Of a stretch of DNA of 60,966 nt, positions 53,223 to 60,941 are shown piece after piece (positions within the stretch are counted from its first letter, which is position 1; each line of letters opens with the position of its first letter). The notes beneath the pieces were generated by a model. The model was not told where the DNA came from, did no database searches, and saw only the letters and a list, made by a program, of their open reading frames with translations. The stretch covers positions 1 through 60,966 of the forward strand of contig JAZNGA010000013.1 in the NCBI GenBank assembly GCA_045576235.1, written 5' to 3'. Source of the DNA: SIG437 sp045576235 (lineage in GTDB: Bacteria > Bacillota > Clostridia > UBA1381 > UBA9506). The translations under genes and the position numbers were made by a program.

Positions 53223-53251
53223 AGTATAGCATAAATGACATTTTTTTGCAA
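53223..53251 (-). promoter_or_regulatory. Promoter of ispG-polC
   Basis: TTGCAA (53246-53251) and TATACT (53223-53228) with 17 bases between. Confidence 0.78.
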
Positions 53252-53282
53252 TGTGATATTTTTTAAGAAACCTAAGTTTTTC

Positions 53283-53311
53283 TTGTAAATTATTTAACCA
53301 TATGTTAAAAT
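53283..53311 (+). promoter_or_regulatory. Promoter of yitT-like gene
   Basis: TTGTAA (53283-53288) and TAAAAT (53306-53311) with 17 bases between; divergent from the ispG promoter. Confidence 0.68.
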
Positions 53312-53349
53312 GTATAGTGCATTAAAAATTAAATACATAAGGAGATTAA

Positions 53350-54195
53350 TTGGCGATGGTGCAAAAAGTGAAAAGATATGGAGTTATCCTTTTAGGGGAA
53401 ATTATAACAGCCTTTGCAATAAGCTGTTTTTACACACCGAATAAAATTGTAAATGGAGGCGTTTCGGGAATTGCAACAATTTTATATCACACGCTTTCTG
53501 TTCCGACCGGACTTTCGTTTGCTGTGATAAATGTTTTGCTTTTGCTGATATCGCTCAAGTTCTTAGGTAAGCATTTTGTTGGAACGACAATAGTCGGTTC
53601 TCTTTTACTTTCGCTTTTCATTCACCTTTTCTCGTTTCTTCCACCTGTTACCGAAGATGTGTTTTTAGCTTCGGTGTTCGGCTCGGTGCTCTATGGAGTG
53701 GGGATTGGACTAACGCTTATTCAGGGAGCATCAACAGGGGGAACTGACATTATCAGCAGGTTAATTCAATGCTTTTTCCCTCATGTTAAAATCGGAAGCT
53801 TGCTTTTGGCGGTTGATGCAATCGTGATTGGTGTTTCGCTCTGTTTGTTTAAAAATGTTAATTTGACGCTTTTCGGTGTGGTGGCATTGTTTTTGGCCTC
53901 AAACTCAATTAACCTGCTCATTTCTAAGCTTAACATTTCCAAACTTGCATTTGTTGTTTCAGATTGTGGTCATGAGATATCGAAAGCGCTTGTTTCGGAA
54001 ACACCAAGAGGGGTGACACTTATTGAGGCAACAGGAGCATACACGATGACAAATAAAAATGTGCTTATGTGTGCGCTGAAGGAAAATGAAATTCCTCAGT
54101 TTCAAAAGAGAGTTCTTGAAATTGATAAGGAAGCGTTTATAATTTTCTCCGAATCTCAGCAGATTGTCGGAAATGGATTCAGAGTGTATAAATAA
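53350..54195 (+). CDS. YitT-family membrane protein
   Basis: A 281-residue integral membrane protein of the YitT/DUF161 family, function unknown. About five hydrophobic segments occupy residues 1-195, with family motifs FYTPNKIVNGGVSGIATIL (about 27-45) and GASTGGTDIISRLI (about 125-138). A cytoplasmic DUF2179 domain follows (about 205-281, with RGVTLIEATGAYT). SD AAGGAG allows TTG 53350 or ATG 53356. It is transcribed alone. Confidence 0.92.
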   Translation: MAMVQKVKRYGVILLGEIITAFAISCFYTPNKIVNGGVSGIATILYHTLSVPTGLSFAVINVLLLLISLKFLGKHFVGTTIVGSLLLSLFIHLFSFLPPVTEDVFLASVFGSVLYGVGIGLTLIQGASTGGTDIISRLIQCFFPHVKIGSLLLAVDAIVIGVSLCLFKNVNLTLFGVVALFLASNSINLLISKLNISKLAFVVSDCGHEISKALVSETPRGVTLIEATGAYTMTNKNVLMCALKENEIPQFQKRVLEIDKEAFIIFSESQQIVGNGFRVYK

Positions 54196-54202
54196 TAAAA
54201 TT

Positions 54203-54236
54203 GGCTGCAGCAAAATGATTTCATTTTGCTGCAGCC
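54203..54236. terminator. Terminator overlapping the 3' end of the GIY-YIG gene
   Basis: A perfect 15-base-pair stem (GGCTGCAGCAAAATG and its complement) with a 4-base loop, followed on the minus strand by AATTTTATT. It serves the end of the yitT-like gene and the convergent GIY-YIG gene. Confidence 0.85.
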
Positions 54237-54490
54237 TCTTCTAAAAGCTTTAATTTTTCCTGCCTTGTCATTTTTTTGATTTGCCATTCTCTTTTCAAGG
54301 CGTCTGATTTGTTGTCAAATTCTTCGCTATAGACTAAAATAGCGGGAAGACGCGATTTTGTATATTTAGCACCTTTTCCGCTGTTGTGTGCGCTGACTCT
54401 TTTTTCAAGCGAGGGAGTATAGCCACAGTATAGTGTGTCATCTGCGCATTTTAAAATGTAGGTATAATATTTTTTTATAGAATCAGTCAT
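54221..54490 (-). CDS. GIY-YIG domain protein (UPF0213/YhbQ-like)
   Basis: An 89-residue protein consisting of one GIY-YIG nuclease fold: YYTYILKCADDTLYCGYT (about 8-25) supplies the GIY-YIG-like tyrosines, with the Arg in LEKRVSAHNSGKGAKYTKSR and the later Glu in KREWQIKKM. Family function is not settled; DNA-repair links are known for YhbQ relatives. The last residues (EEAAAK and stop) are encoded by the terminator stem. The SD (AGGA) lies in the tail of the ackA terminator, so expression probably depends on read-through. Confidence 0.88.
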   Translation of the reverse strand: MTDSIKKYYTYILKCADDTLYCGYTPSLEKRVSAHNSGKGAKYTKSRLPAILVYSEEFDNKSDALKREWQIKKMTRQEKLKLLEEAAAK

Positions 54491-54492
54491 AT

Positions 54493-54534
54493 AAAAAATC
54501 CTAACAGAAGACCGCCGATTTTATCGGCGGTCTT
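54493..54534 (-). terminator. Terminator of pta-ackA
   Basis: AAGACCGCCGA (54508-54518) pairs perfectly with 54524-54534 around a 5-base loop; six T follow on the minus strand, offset by about 9 bases. Confidence 0.82.
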
Positions 54535-54554
54535 AATCATTTATTAAGCTTAAA

Positions 54555-55745
54555 TTAACCTAAAAGTTTCTGTGTGTCAAGGGCAATTGTGAGTTCTTCG
54601 TTTGTCGGAATAACAAAGCTTCGAACGCGTGAGCCTGCGCCTGTGATTTCAGCTTCCTTGCCACGAACATTATTCTTTTCTTTATCAACTGTGATTCCCA
54701 TGAATTCCATATCAGTCAAAAGATTTTCACGAAGCGAGATGTTGTTTTCACCGATGCCTGCAGTGAACACAATGGCATCTAAACCACCCATAACAGTTGC
54801 ATATGTTCCGATGTAGCGTTTAACGCTATATTCAAACATATCAAGGGCAAGCTGAGCTCTTTTGTTGCCGTCTTTAGCAGCAGCTTCAATGTCACGGAAA
54901 TCGCTTGAAACGCCTGAAACACCTAAAGCACCTGACTTTTTGTTGAGAATGTCATTAACTTCATCAACTGTGAGGTTTTCTTTTTCAGCAACAAATGGAA
55001 TGATGGCAGGATCAATAAGACCTGAACGAGTTCCCATCATAACACCTGCGAGCGGAGTGAAGCCCATTGATGTGTCAACAGATTTTCCGTTCTTAATAGC
55101 TGTGATAGAAGAGCCATTGCCCAAATGGAGAGTTATCATTTTGATTTCTTCCAACGGCTTGCCGATAATTTCAGCTGCGCGCTTTGAAACAAAATAGTGA
55201 GATGTTCCGTGGAAACCATATTTTCTGATTTTGTAATTTTCATAATATTCGTAAGGAATCGGATAGATGTAAGCTTCCTCAGGCATTGTCTGATGGAAAG
55301 CTGTGTCAAAGACTGCAACCATAGGAACACCCGGCATAGCTTTTTCACAAGCCTCAATACCTGTTAAGTTAGCGGGATTGTGGAGAGGAGCTAAAGCGCT
55401 GCACTCTGCAATTTTTTTCTTAACATCTTCGTTGATTACAACGGAAGAGCTAAAGTATTCACCACCATGAACAACTCTGTGGCCAACTGCACCGATTTCA
55501 CTCATTGAAGAAATAACACCATGTTCTTTTGACAAAAGAGCATCTGTAACAGCTTTGATAGCAACAGCATGATCAGGCATAGCGATCTCAAAAGTGAGCT
55601 TGTCACTACCTTCCGGTGTATGGTTAAGAATTCCGTCAATACCTATTCTTTCGCATAAACCCTTAGCTAAAACAGCCTGGGTGTCCATGTCGATAAGCTG
55701 ATATTTAAGAGAGGAGCTTCCTGCGTTTAAAACTAATATTTTCAT
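54555..55745 (-). CDS. ackA: Acetate kinase
   Basis: Converts acetyl phosphate and ADP to acetate and ATP, the energy-yielding last step of acetate fermentation. The 396-residue protein has VLNAGSSSLKYQL (about 4-16), GHRVVHGG (about 87-94), FDTAFHQTMP (about 145-154), LHLGNGSSI (about 203-211) and FTAGIGENN (about 325-333), all standard ASKHA-fold motifs. It is 35 bases downstream of pta. Confidence 0.98.
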   Translation of the reverse strand: MKILVLNAGSSSLKYQLIDMDTQAVLAKGLCERIGIDGILNHTPEGSDKLTFEIAMPDHAVAIKAVTDALLSKEHGVISSMSEIGAVGHRVVHGGEYFSSSVVINEDVKKKIAECSALAPLHNPANLTGIEACEKAMPGVPMVAVFDTAFHQTMPEEAYIYPIPYEYYENYKIRKYGFHGTSHYFVSKRAAEIIGKPLEEIKMITLHLGNGSSITAIKNGKSVDTSMGFTPLAGVMMGTRSGLIDPAIIPFVAEKENLTVDEVNDILNKKSGALGVSGVSSDFRDIEAAAKDGNKRAQLALDMFEYSVKRYIGTYATVMGGLDAIVFTAGIGENNISLRENLLTDMEFMGITVDKEKNNVRGKEAEITGAGSRVRSFVIPTNEELTIALDTQKLLG

Positions 55746-55780
55746 TTATATCCTCATTTCTATATATTATTATTTAAGTC

Positions 55781-56785
55781 TTATTTGTTTGACTGAGCCT
55801 GAGCCTGAACACATGTGATAGCACAAACACCAACGATGTCTTCTGCAGAGCATCCGCGAGATAAGTCGTTAACAGGTTTTGCAATACCCTGTGTGATAGG
55901 ACCATAAGCTTCAGCTTTTGCAAGTCTTTCTGTGAGCTTATATGCGATGTTTCCACAGTTTAAATCAGGGAACACCAAGACATTTGCCTGACCTGCGATT
56001 TCTGAACCCGGAGCTTTTGATGCACCGATTGCAGGGATGATTGCGGCGTCGGCCTGAAGTTCGCCATCAAGAGCTAAGTCAGGGCGTTTTTCTTTTGCAA
56101 GCTTTGTAGCAAGTTGCATTTTATCAACAAGCTCACTTTTAGCTGAGCCATAGCTTGAATATGAGAGCATTGCAATCTTCGGCTCTGCCTCAATTAATGT
56201 TTTGAAGCTTTCTGCTGAAGAAATAGCAATTTCAGAAACAGCATCAGCATCAGGATTTTCATTAAGTCCGCTGTCTGCATAAATGAATGTTCCGTTGTGA
56301 CCATATTCGCAGTTTGGAACAACCATAACAAAAAATGCTGAAACGAGTTTTGTGCCAGGAGCTGTCTTTAAAATCTGAAGACATGGACGAAGCACATTTC
56401 CTGTTGAGTTAACAGCACCTGCAACCATTCCGTCAGCCAAGCCGAGCTTAACCATCATAACACCATAATAAAGAACATTCTGAACTGTCTCTAAAGCTTT
56501 TTCGGGAGTCATTCCCTTTGCTTTTCTCATTTCATAGAAACTGTCAGCAAATTCCTGAAGGTTAGCAGCTTTTGCAGGGTCAATAATTGTAGCAGCGCTG
56601 ATGTCAAGGCCAACAGCAAGTGCTTTGATTTTTTCTTCGTTTCCGAGGAGAATGATGTCAGCAATGCCTTCTTTTAAAATCATGTCGGCAGCTTTGACTG
56701 TTCTGATTTCCTCGCCCTCAGCCAAAACGATTGTTTTTTTGTCTTGTTTTGCTCTTTCTTTGATTCTGTCTAAAAAAGTACTCAA
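55781..56785 (-). CDS. pta: Phosphate acetyltransferase
   Basis: Makes acetyl phosphate from acetyl-CoA. The 334-residue single-domain form shows VLAEGEEIRTVKAA (about 19-32), DGMVAGAVNSTGNVLRP (about 118-134), SYSSYGSAKSELVDKM (about 208-223) and VFPDLNCGNIAYKLTERL (about 276-293). The start is TTG, 9 bases after AGGAGG. Operon with ackA. Confidence 0.97.
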   Translation of the reverse strand: MSTFLDRIKERAKQDKKTIVLAEGEEIRTVKAADMILKEGIADIILLGNEEKIKALAVGLDISAATIIDPAKAANLQEFADSFYEMRKAKGMTPEKALETVQNVLYYGVMMVKLGLADGMVAGAVNSTGNVLRPCLQILKTAPGTKLVSAFFVMVVPNCEYGHNGTFIYADSGLNENPDADAVSEIAISSAESFKTLIEAEPKIAMLSYSSYGSAKSELVDKMQLATKLAKEKRPDLALDGELQADAAIIPAIGASKAPGSEIAGQANVLVFPDLNCGNIAYKLTERLAKAEAYGPITQGIAKPVNDLSRGCSAEDIVGVCAITCVQAQAQSNK

Positions 56786-56887
56786 TTTAGAATTCCTCCT
56801 ATTTTTATAAATGAAATTATTATTTTACAAATGAGTATAGAGTCTATCATAATTGCATTATAATAAACTTTCTCACAGCCACAGGTT

Positions 56888-56916
56888 ATTATAACTCAAA
56901 GTCGATATTGGTGCAA
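56888..56916 (-). promoter_or_regulatory. Promoter of pta-ackA
   Basis: TTGCAC (56911-56916) and TATAAT (56888-56893) with 17 bases between. The transcript has a leader of about 95 bases. Confidence 0.8.
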
Positions 56917-57003
56917 CAAATAAAGAAAAATAATTTAATGTTTTATGTTAAAAATTTGCGAGGGAATTAAATACTCATATCATTTAAGCAAAATATATTA
57001 AAA

Positions 57004-57621
57004 TTAATATATCCTGAAAACACCGGAAACCTTGCCCACAATTTTTACATTCTTTACTAAAATTGGTTCCATTGAGTCGTTTTCGGGCTGAAGTCTTATG
57101 TAGCCGTCTTCCTTATAAAAAGTCTTCACAGTCGCAGAATCATCTAAAAGAGCGACAACAATATCTCCGTTTGAAGCAGTTTCCTGCTGTGTCACTACAA
57201 CATAGTCGCCATCTAAAATCCCTGCGTTAATCATGCTTTCTCCACGGACGCGAAGCATAAACACATTTTTATTTTTTGCAAAAACCATCGGAAGCGGGTA
57301 GGTGTCAACAACATTTTCTTCAGCGAAAATAGGCGAACCTGCCGCAACCTGACCGATGACGGGCACAGAAAGATATTCTGCTATGGGCTCACACATTTGC
57401 TCTGTTTGTGTTTCAACAAGCTTTAATGCTCTTGTTTTCGATTCGCCTTTAATCAAAAGACCTTTTTCTTCGAGCCGCTTTAAATAATCGTGCACAGAAG
57501 ATGGTGAACTGAGTCCGACGCCCGAACAAATTTCCCTGACTGATGGGGGATATCCGTTTGAAACTGAATATTCGTTAATAAAATCAAGAATCTGTTGTTC
57601 TCTGTTTTGTTTTTTAGTCAT
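57004..57621 (-). CDS. lexA: LexA repressor
   Basis: SOS repressor, autocleaved when RecA is activated. The 205-residue protein has an N-terminal winged helix (PPSVREICSGVGLSSPSSVH, about 23-42), the cleavage site Ala-Gly in GQVAAGSP (about 88-95), the catalytic serine in RVRGESMINAGILDGD (about 125-140) and the lysine in DIVVALLDDSATVKTFY (about 155-171). The start at 57621 is preferred; the longer frame begins in the SD. Divergent from the yneA-like gene. Confidence 0.96.
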   Translation of the reverse strand: MTKKQNREQQILDFINEYSVSNGYPPSVREICSGVGLSSPSSVHDYLKRLEEKGLLIKGESKTRALKLVETQTEQMCEPIAEYLSVPVIGQVAAGSPIFAEENVVDTYPLPMVFAKNKNVFMLRVRGESMINAGILDGDYVVVTQQETASNGDIVVALLDDSATVKTFYKEDGYIRLQPENDSMEPILVKNVKIVGKVSGVFRIY

Positions 57622-57691
57622 ATAAAACTCCAATCTCTTCTAATTAATATAAATGGAAAATAATTTTTGACTTTAAACCTCTTATGTTGTC

Positions 57692-57720
57692 ATTATAACA
57701 CAATAAAAACAAAAAAGCAA
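57692..57720 (-). promoter_or_regulatory. Promoter of lexA
   Basis: TATAAT (57692-57697) with TTGCTT (57715-57720) at 17 bases. The -35 overlaps the weak LexA box at 57718-57731. Confidence 0.65.
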
Positions 57721-57731
57721 ACATTTGTTTG
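57718..57731. promoter_or_regulatory. LexA box 1 (weak)
   Basis: CAAACATTTGTTTG is a symmetric relative of the Gram-positive LexA consensus CGAAC-N4-GTTCG and overlaps the lexA -35. Confidence 0.6.
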
Positions 57732-57751
57732 ATTTTTTTTTGAAAAAAGTA

Positions 57752-57780
57752 TTGACAGAGAACATTTGTTCTGCTATAAT
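57752..57780 (+). promoter_or_regulatory. Promoter of the yneA-like gene
   Basis: Perfect TTGACA (57752-57757) and TATAAT (57775-57780) with a 17-base spacer that contains LexA box 2. Confidence 0.92.
57759..57772. promoter_or_regulatory. LexA box 2
   Basis: AGAACATTTGTTCT, a symmetric SOS box, lies between -35 and -10 of the yneA-like promoter, where bound LexA would block RNA polymerase. Confidence 0.9.
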
Positions 57781-57792
57781 CAAACCACAGAC

Positions 57793-57806
57793 AGAACAAA
57801 TGTTCG
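57793..57806. promoter_or_regulatory. LexA box 3
   Basis: AGAACAAATGTTCG, downstream of the predicted transcription start; with box 2 it makes a double operator. Confidence 0.9.
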
Positions 57807-57825
57807 AAAAAGGAGTTGTTTTATA

Positions 57826-58122
57826 ATGAAAAGAAGAATAAATTATAATGAAAAAGCAAGAAAGCAAAGAAGAAGCCTTCTAATGTTTCTGTTATTAGGG
57901 GTAATTTTCACAATCTGGCTTTCAATAGGGGCTACAGCCGAAATGGAAGAAGAGGGAAAAGTGATAATTGTGCAGCCCGGAGACACAATGTGGGAAATTT
58001 GTGAAGATAATCTTCCTGCAAATGAAGACATAAGAGATTTTGTTTATAAGGTTAAATACATAAACAAGCTAAAGACAATGGAGCTTGAAGTCGGTCAGGA
58101 GATTTTTCTTCCGTTTGCATAG
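57826..58122 (+). CDS. yneA: SOS-controlled LysM protein, YneA-like cell-division suppressor
   Basis: A 98-residue protein with a basic N terminus, one transmembrane segment (about 18-37, SLLMFLLLGVIFTIWLSIGA) and an extracytoplasmic LysM domain (about 45-98, IIVQPGDTMWEICEDN and VGQEIFLPF). This is the layout of B. subtilis YneA, which delays division during the SOS response, and it is likewise divergent from lexA with LexA boxes. The ATG at 57826 follows AAAAGGAG; the longer frame runs through the promoter. The gene symbol is by synteny and architecture, since sequence identity was not measured. Confidence 0.85.
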   Translation: MKRRINYNEKARKQRRSLLMFLLLGVIFTIWLSIGATAEMEEEGKVIIVQPGDTMWEICEDNLPANEDIRDFVYKVKYINKLKTMELEVGQEIFLPFA

Positions 58123-58162
58123 CGAATACGATAGAATTCCTCTCGTTTAATAATGCACTCAT

Positions 58163-58209
58163 AAAAACAGAACCATTTTGCGTCGTTTTTGCAGAATGGT
58201 TCTGTTTTT
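58163..58209. terminator. Terminator between the yneA-like gene and rdgB
   Basis: AAAAACAGAACCATT pairs with 58195-58209 (15 pairs) with an inner TGC/GCA helix. The A- and T-runs on the two arms make it usable from both directions. Confidence 0.9.
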
Positions 58210-58226
58210 CTATTTGTGATTATAAA

Positions 58227-58811
58227 TTATTTTAAAAGTCTTTCCTTTAATATGTTAAGAGCTTTTGCTCTGTGACTCATTTCGTTTTTTTCTTCGGGAG
58301 TGAGCTCTGCCATTGTCTTGTTGTATTCTGGGATAAACATAACAGGGTCGTAGCCAAATCCATTTTCACCCTTGGGGCTTTGTGCAATAAACCCTTCGCA
58401 TTCTCCGCAGGCGTGAAAAACTGACCCGTCTTCATCGATATAGCATATGTCACAAACAAACCTTGCAGTTCTCTTTTCATAGGGAACATTTTCAAGTTCC
58501 TGCAAAAGTTTTTGAGTGTTTTCTTCATCATTACCGTGCTCTCCTGCAAAACGCGCGGAATAAACTCCCGGAGCTCCACGCAGAGCATCAACACAAAGAC
58601 CGGAGTCATCTGCGATAACTCGGCTGCCTGTTAGTTTGTGTAGTGCATCAGCCTTTTTATATGAATTTTCAGCAAATGTTTGCCCATCTTCTTCAACATC
58701 AAAATCAAATCCGAGGTCTTTAATCGCAAGCACCTCAAAGTTGGGAAGAATTGCTTTGATTTCTTTTAATTTTCCATTGTTGTTTGTTGCAACATAAATT
58801 TTGTTTCTCAT
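58227..58811 (-). CDS. rdgB: XTP/dITP diphosphatase (RdgB/HAM1)
   Basis: Removes non-canonical purine triphosphates (XTP, dITP) from the nucleotide pool. The protein of about 194 residues starts KIYVATNNNGKLKEIK (about 3-18), then EEDGQTFAENSYKKA (about 40-54), VIADDSGLCVDAL (about 65-77), GVYSARFAG (about 81-89) and GENGFGYDPVMFIPE (about 147-161). The frame continues to 58823; ATG 58811 is preferred because GGTGA precedes it. Confidence 0.95.
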   Translation of the reverse strand: MRNKIYVATNNNGKLKEIKAILPNFEVLAIKDLGFDFDVEEDGQTFAENSYKKADALHKLTGSRVIADDSGLCVDALRGAPGVYSARFAGEHGNDEENTQKLLQELENVPYEKRTARFVCDICYIDEDGSVFHACGECEGFIAQSPKGENGFGYDPVMFIPEYNKTMAELTPEEKNEMSHRAKALNILKERLLK

Positions 58812-58895
58812 AATTTTCACCATTCCATAAATACATTTTGCTATTTTGACGACTAAATGGGGATAAAGCTATTCTGACAGCTAACCTCACTTTTA

Positions 58896-58924
58896 ATTAT
58901 ACAGGAAAGAACATAAATATTCAA
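58896..58924 (-). promoter_or_regulatory. Promoter of rdgB
   Basis: TTGAAT (58919-58924) and TATAAT (58896-58901) with 17 bases between; divergent from the flippase promoter. Confidence 0.75.
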
Positions 58925-58949
58925 TAGCATTTGAACATGTCCCGTTCTA

Positions 58950-58977
58950 TTGACAAAAAAATTTTTTATGATAAAAT
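58950..58977 (+). promoter_or_regulatory. Promoter of the flippase gene
   Basis: TTGACA (58950-58955) and TAAAAT (58972-58977) spaced 16 bases. It lies inside the longest open frame and shows that translation starts at 59006. Confidence 0.8.
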
Positions 58978-59005
58978 TAAAATATCAAGTTTAAGGAGTA
59001 GAAAA

Positions 59006-60538
59006 ATGAGATTGAACGAACGCAAGGCAGCGGTAATTTTGTCGTATGTGCAGATAGTTATAGGCGCTGTTTCTATGTTTTTTTATACGCCTGTTATGCT
59101 CAGGCTTATGGGGCAGAGCGAATATGGCATTTATAATCTTGCTGCATCTACTGTAACTTATCTAAATCTTTTTAAAGCGGGCTTCTCCAGTGCTTATATG
59201 CGATATTATATGAAACATAAAAACGCAGAAGATGAAGAAGGTGTAAAACGGACAAATGGAGCTTTTCTAATAATTTATCTGGTAATGATGATAATTACAT
59301 TTGTTGTTGGAAGCGTCGTGGTAACAAAAGCGCATTTGTTTTTTGACCAGAAATTAACTGCTCAGGAGTTATATAAGACAGGTGTCATTATGGGAATAAT
59401 GGTTTTCAATATGGCCATAATTTTCCCAACTAATGTTTTTTCGGCATATATGAGAGCAAATGAAAAATATGTTTTTACTCGTGCTCTGCAGCTCGTAAAA
59501 ACCATTGCAAGCCCATTTATTATGCTCCCTGTTTTATTTTTGGGCGGAAAGTCTATTGGAATGGCGATTGTCACAGCGACAATATCAATTGTGCTGGAAT
59601 ATATATTTGTTTTTTACTCTTTATTTAAACTTAATATGAAATTTTCCTTTAAAGGCATAAGCTTTAAAGAGATTATGGATATTGGGAAATTCTCATTTTT
59701 TGTGTTCTTAAATACGCTTGCAAATCAATTAAACGGAAGCGTGGATAATGTTCTATTGGGGATATATCATGGTACAAAGGCTGTTGCAATTTATGGTGTA
59801 GCGGCTCATCTGCGCACATACTTCTACACATTCTCATCTGTAATATATACTGTTTTTGTGCCGAGAATTCATAAGTTAGTGAACAAGGGAAATGAGAACA
59901 GAGAGCTCACAGAGATGTTTACAAGAGTCGGTAGAATTCAGTTTTTTATTCTTGCTGTGATTGCAATTGGTTTCATATTCTTCGGAAAAGAGTTTATAGT
60001 GTTTTGGAGCGGCAAAGAATATGAGGAAGCATATCTGGTAACAGTGATTCTGCTTTTGATTGCTATTGTGCCGATGGTTCAGGATATGGCAGAGGAAATA
60101 CAGAGGGCGAAAAATCTCCACCACTATCGTTCTGTGATCTATACTTCAATCGTTATTTTAAATGTTCTGATAAGCATACCATTATGTAAAAGATTTGGAA
60201 TTTTAGGATGCACAGTCGGGACAGCTATAGCAGATTTGGGCGGACGCGGGATTGCCATGAACATGATATATCAGAAAAAAATGAACCTTGATATGATTTA
60301 TTTCTGGAAGGAAATACTTAAGGCGATGCGCGGTATGGCTCTCCCTGCTCTGGTCGGTTTTGTTATGATGAAGTTTGCACCGCTTGATAATATCTATATA
60401 TTCCTGATGTGCGGCATAATATTTGTTGCTGTATATGGAGTGTCAGTATGGAAGCTTTCCTTTAATAAATATGAAAAATCTTTGGTAAATGGTGTTTTGA
60501 AGAAAGTAATAAAATTAAAAGAAGGAGGAACGAAGTGA
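59006..60538 (+). CDS. Wzx-like oligosaccharide flippase (MATE/MOP superfamily)
   Basis: A 510-residue polytopic membrane protein with about 12-14 hydrophobic segments. The N-terminal SYVQIVIGAVSMFFYTPVML and LRLMGQSEYGIYNLAAS resemble the polysaccharide-export (Wzx/RfbX) branch, which flips lipid-linked glycans across the membrane; the glycan is unknown. ATG 59006 has AAGGAG 7 bases upstream. No glycosyltransferase is in the window after it, because the rRNA operon follows directly, so it is an orphan flippase here. Confidence 0.88.
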   Translation: MRLNERKAAVILSYVQIVIGAVSMFFYTPVMLRLMGQSEYGIYNLAASTVTYLNLFKAGFSSAYMRYYMKHKNAEDEEGVKRTNGAFLIIYLVMMIITFVVGSVVVTKAHLFFDQKLTAQELYKTGVIMGIMVFNMAIIFPTNVFSAYMRANEKYVFTRALQLVKTIASPFIMLPVLFLGGKSIGMAIVTATISIVLEYIFVFYSLFKLNMKFSFKGISFKEIMDIGKFSFFVFLNTLANQLNGSVDNVLLGIYHGTKAVAIYGVAAHLRTYFYTFSSVIYTVFVPRIHKLVNKGNENRELTEMFTRVGRIQFFILAVIAIGFIFFGKEFIVFWSGKEYEEAYLVTVILLLIAIVPMVQDMAEEIQRAKNLHHYRSVIYTSIVILNVLISIPLCKRFGILGCTVGTAIADLGGRGIAMNMIYQKKMNLDMIYFWKEILKAMRGMALPALVGFVMMKFAPLDNIYIFLMCGIIFVAVYGVSVWKLSFNKYEKSLVNGVLKKVIKLKEGGTK

Positions 60539-60555
60539 TTCGTTCTTCTTTTTTT
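60522..60555 (+). terminator. Terminator overlapping the flippase stop codon
   Basis: AACGAA/TTCGTT extended by G-T pairs to GAGGAACGAA; the loop GTGA contains the TGA stop (60536-60538). A run of seven T (60549-60555) follows. Confidence 0.85.
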
Positions 60556-60627
60556 GCTTCTCTTGTCGCAAAAAAAGACAGTAAAGCCTGAAAAAAGAAA
60601 AAAGAAGAAAAAATAATAAAAAAAGTA

Positions 60628-60667
60628 AAAAAAGTGCTTGACAAAGGGGTGGAGTATGTGGTAATAT
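60628..60667 (+). promoter_or_regulatory. rRNA promoter P1
   Basis: TTGACA (60638-60643) and TAATAT (60662-60667) with 18 bases between. The 19-base block ending in TTGACAAAG (60628-60646) is repeated in P2. Confidence 0.75.
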
Positions 60668-60721
60668 AAACAGGCTGTCGTTTTTGAGGCGGTTGAGGAC
60701 AAAAAAACTTAAAAAAGTTGA

Positions 60722-60760
60722 AAAAAGTGCTTGACAAAGAGCTTCAGATGTGATAGAATG
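60722..60760 (+). promoter_or_regulatory. rRNA promoter P2
   Basis: TTGACA (60732-60737) and TAGAAT (60755-60760) with 17 bases between; the repeated block is 60722-60740, 94 bases after P1. Confidence 0.85.
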
Positions 60761-60941
60761 AAATTCCGCTCGAAAGGGGAGCGGACTTGGAACTTGAAAA
60801 TTGAACAGTGCAGGCTCTATGAATAAACAATTCACTTAGAGTAATTTTGGAAAACAAGACAATAAGCGTCAAGTGGACAAAATGAGCTTAATTAAACTTT
60901 TAGATATGTACGGTGAGGGAACTCACTGATATATATACCAT

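Larger units (their letters stand above)
60556..60941 (+). other. rRNA operon promoter and leader region
   Basis: No gene. After a purine-rich tract (60590-60630) come two promoters with a repeated 19-base block and then a leader of about 175 bases containing GAACTTGAAAATTGAACAG (near 60789), a sequence type common next to clostridial rRNA genes, and a GTGAG-GGAA-CTCAC hairpin (60913-60926). Confidence 0.85.

Noticed and set aside
60515..60835. Minus-strand frames rich in Phe and Leu in the rRNA promoter region
   Set aside because: They arise from the purine-rich tract and tandem promoters read backwards.
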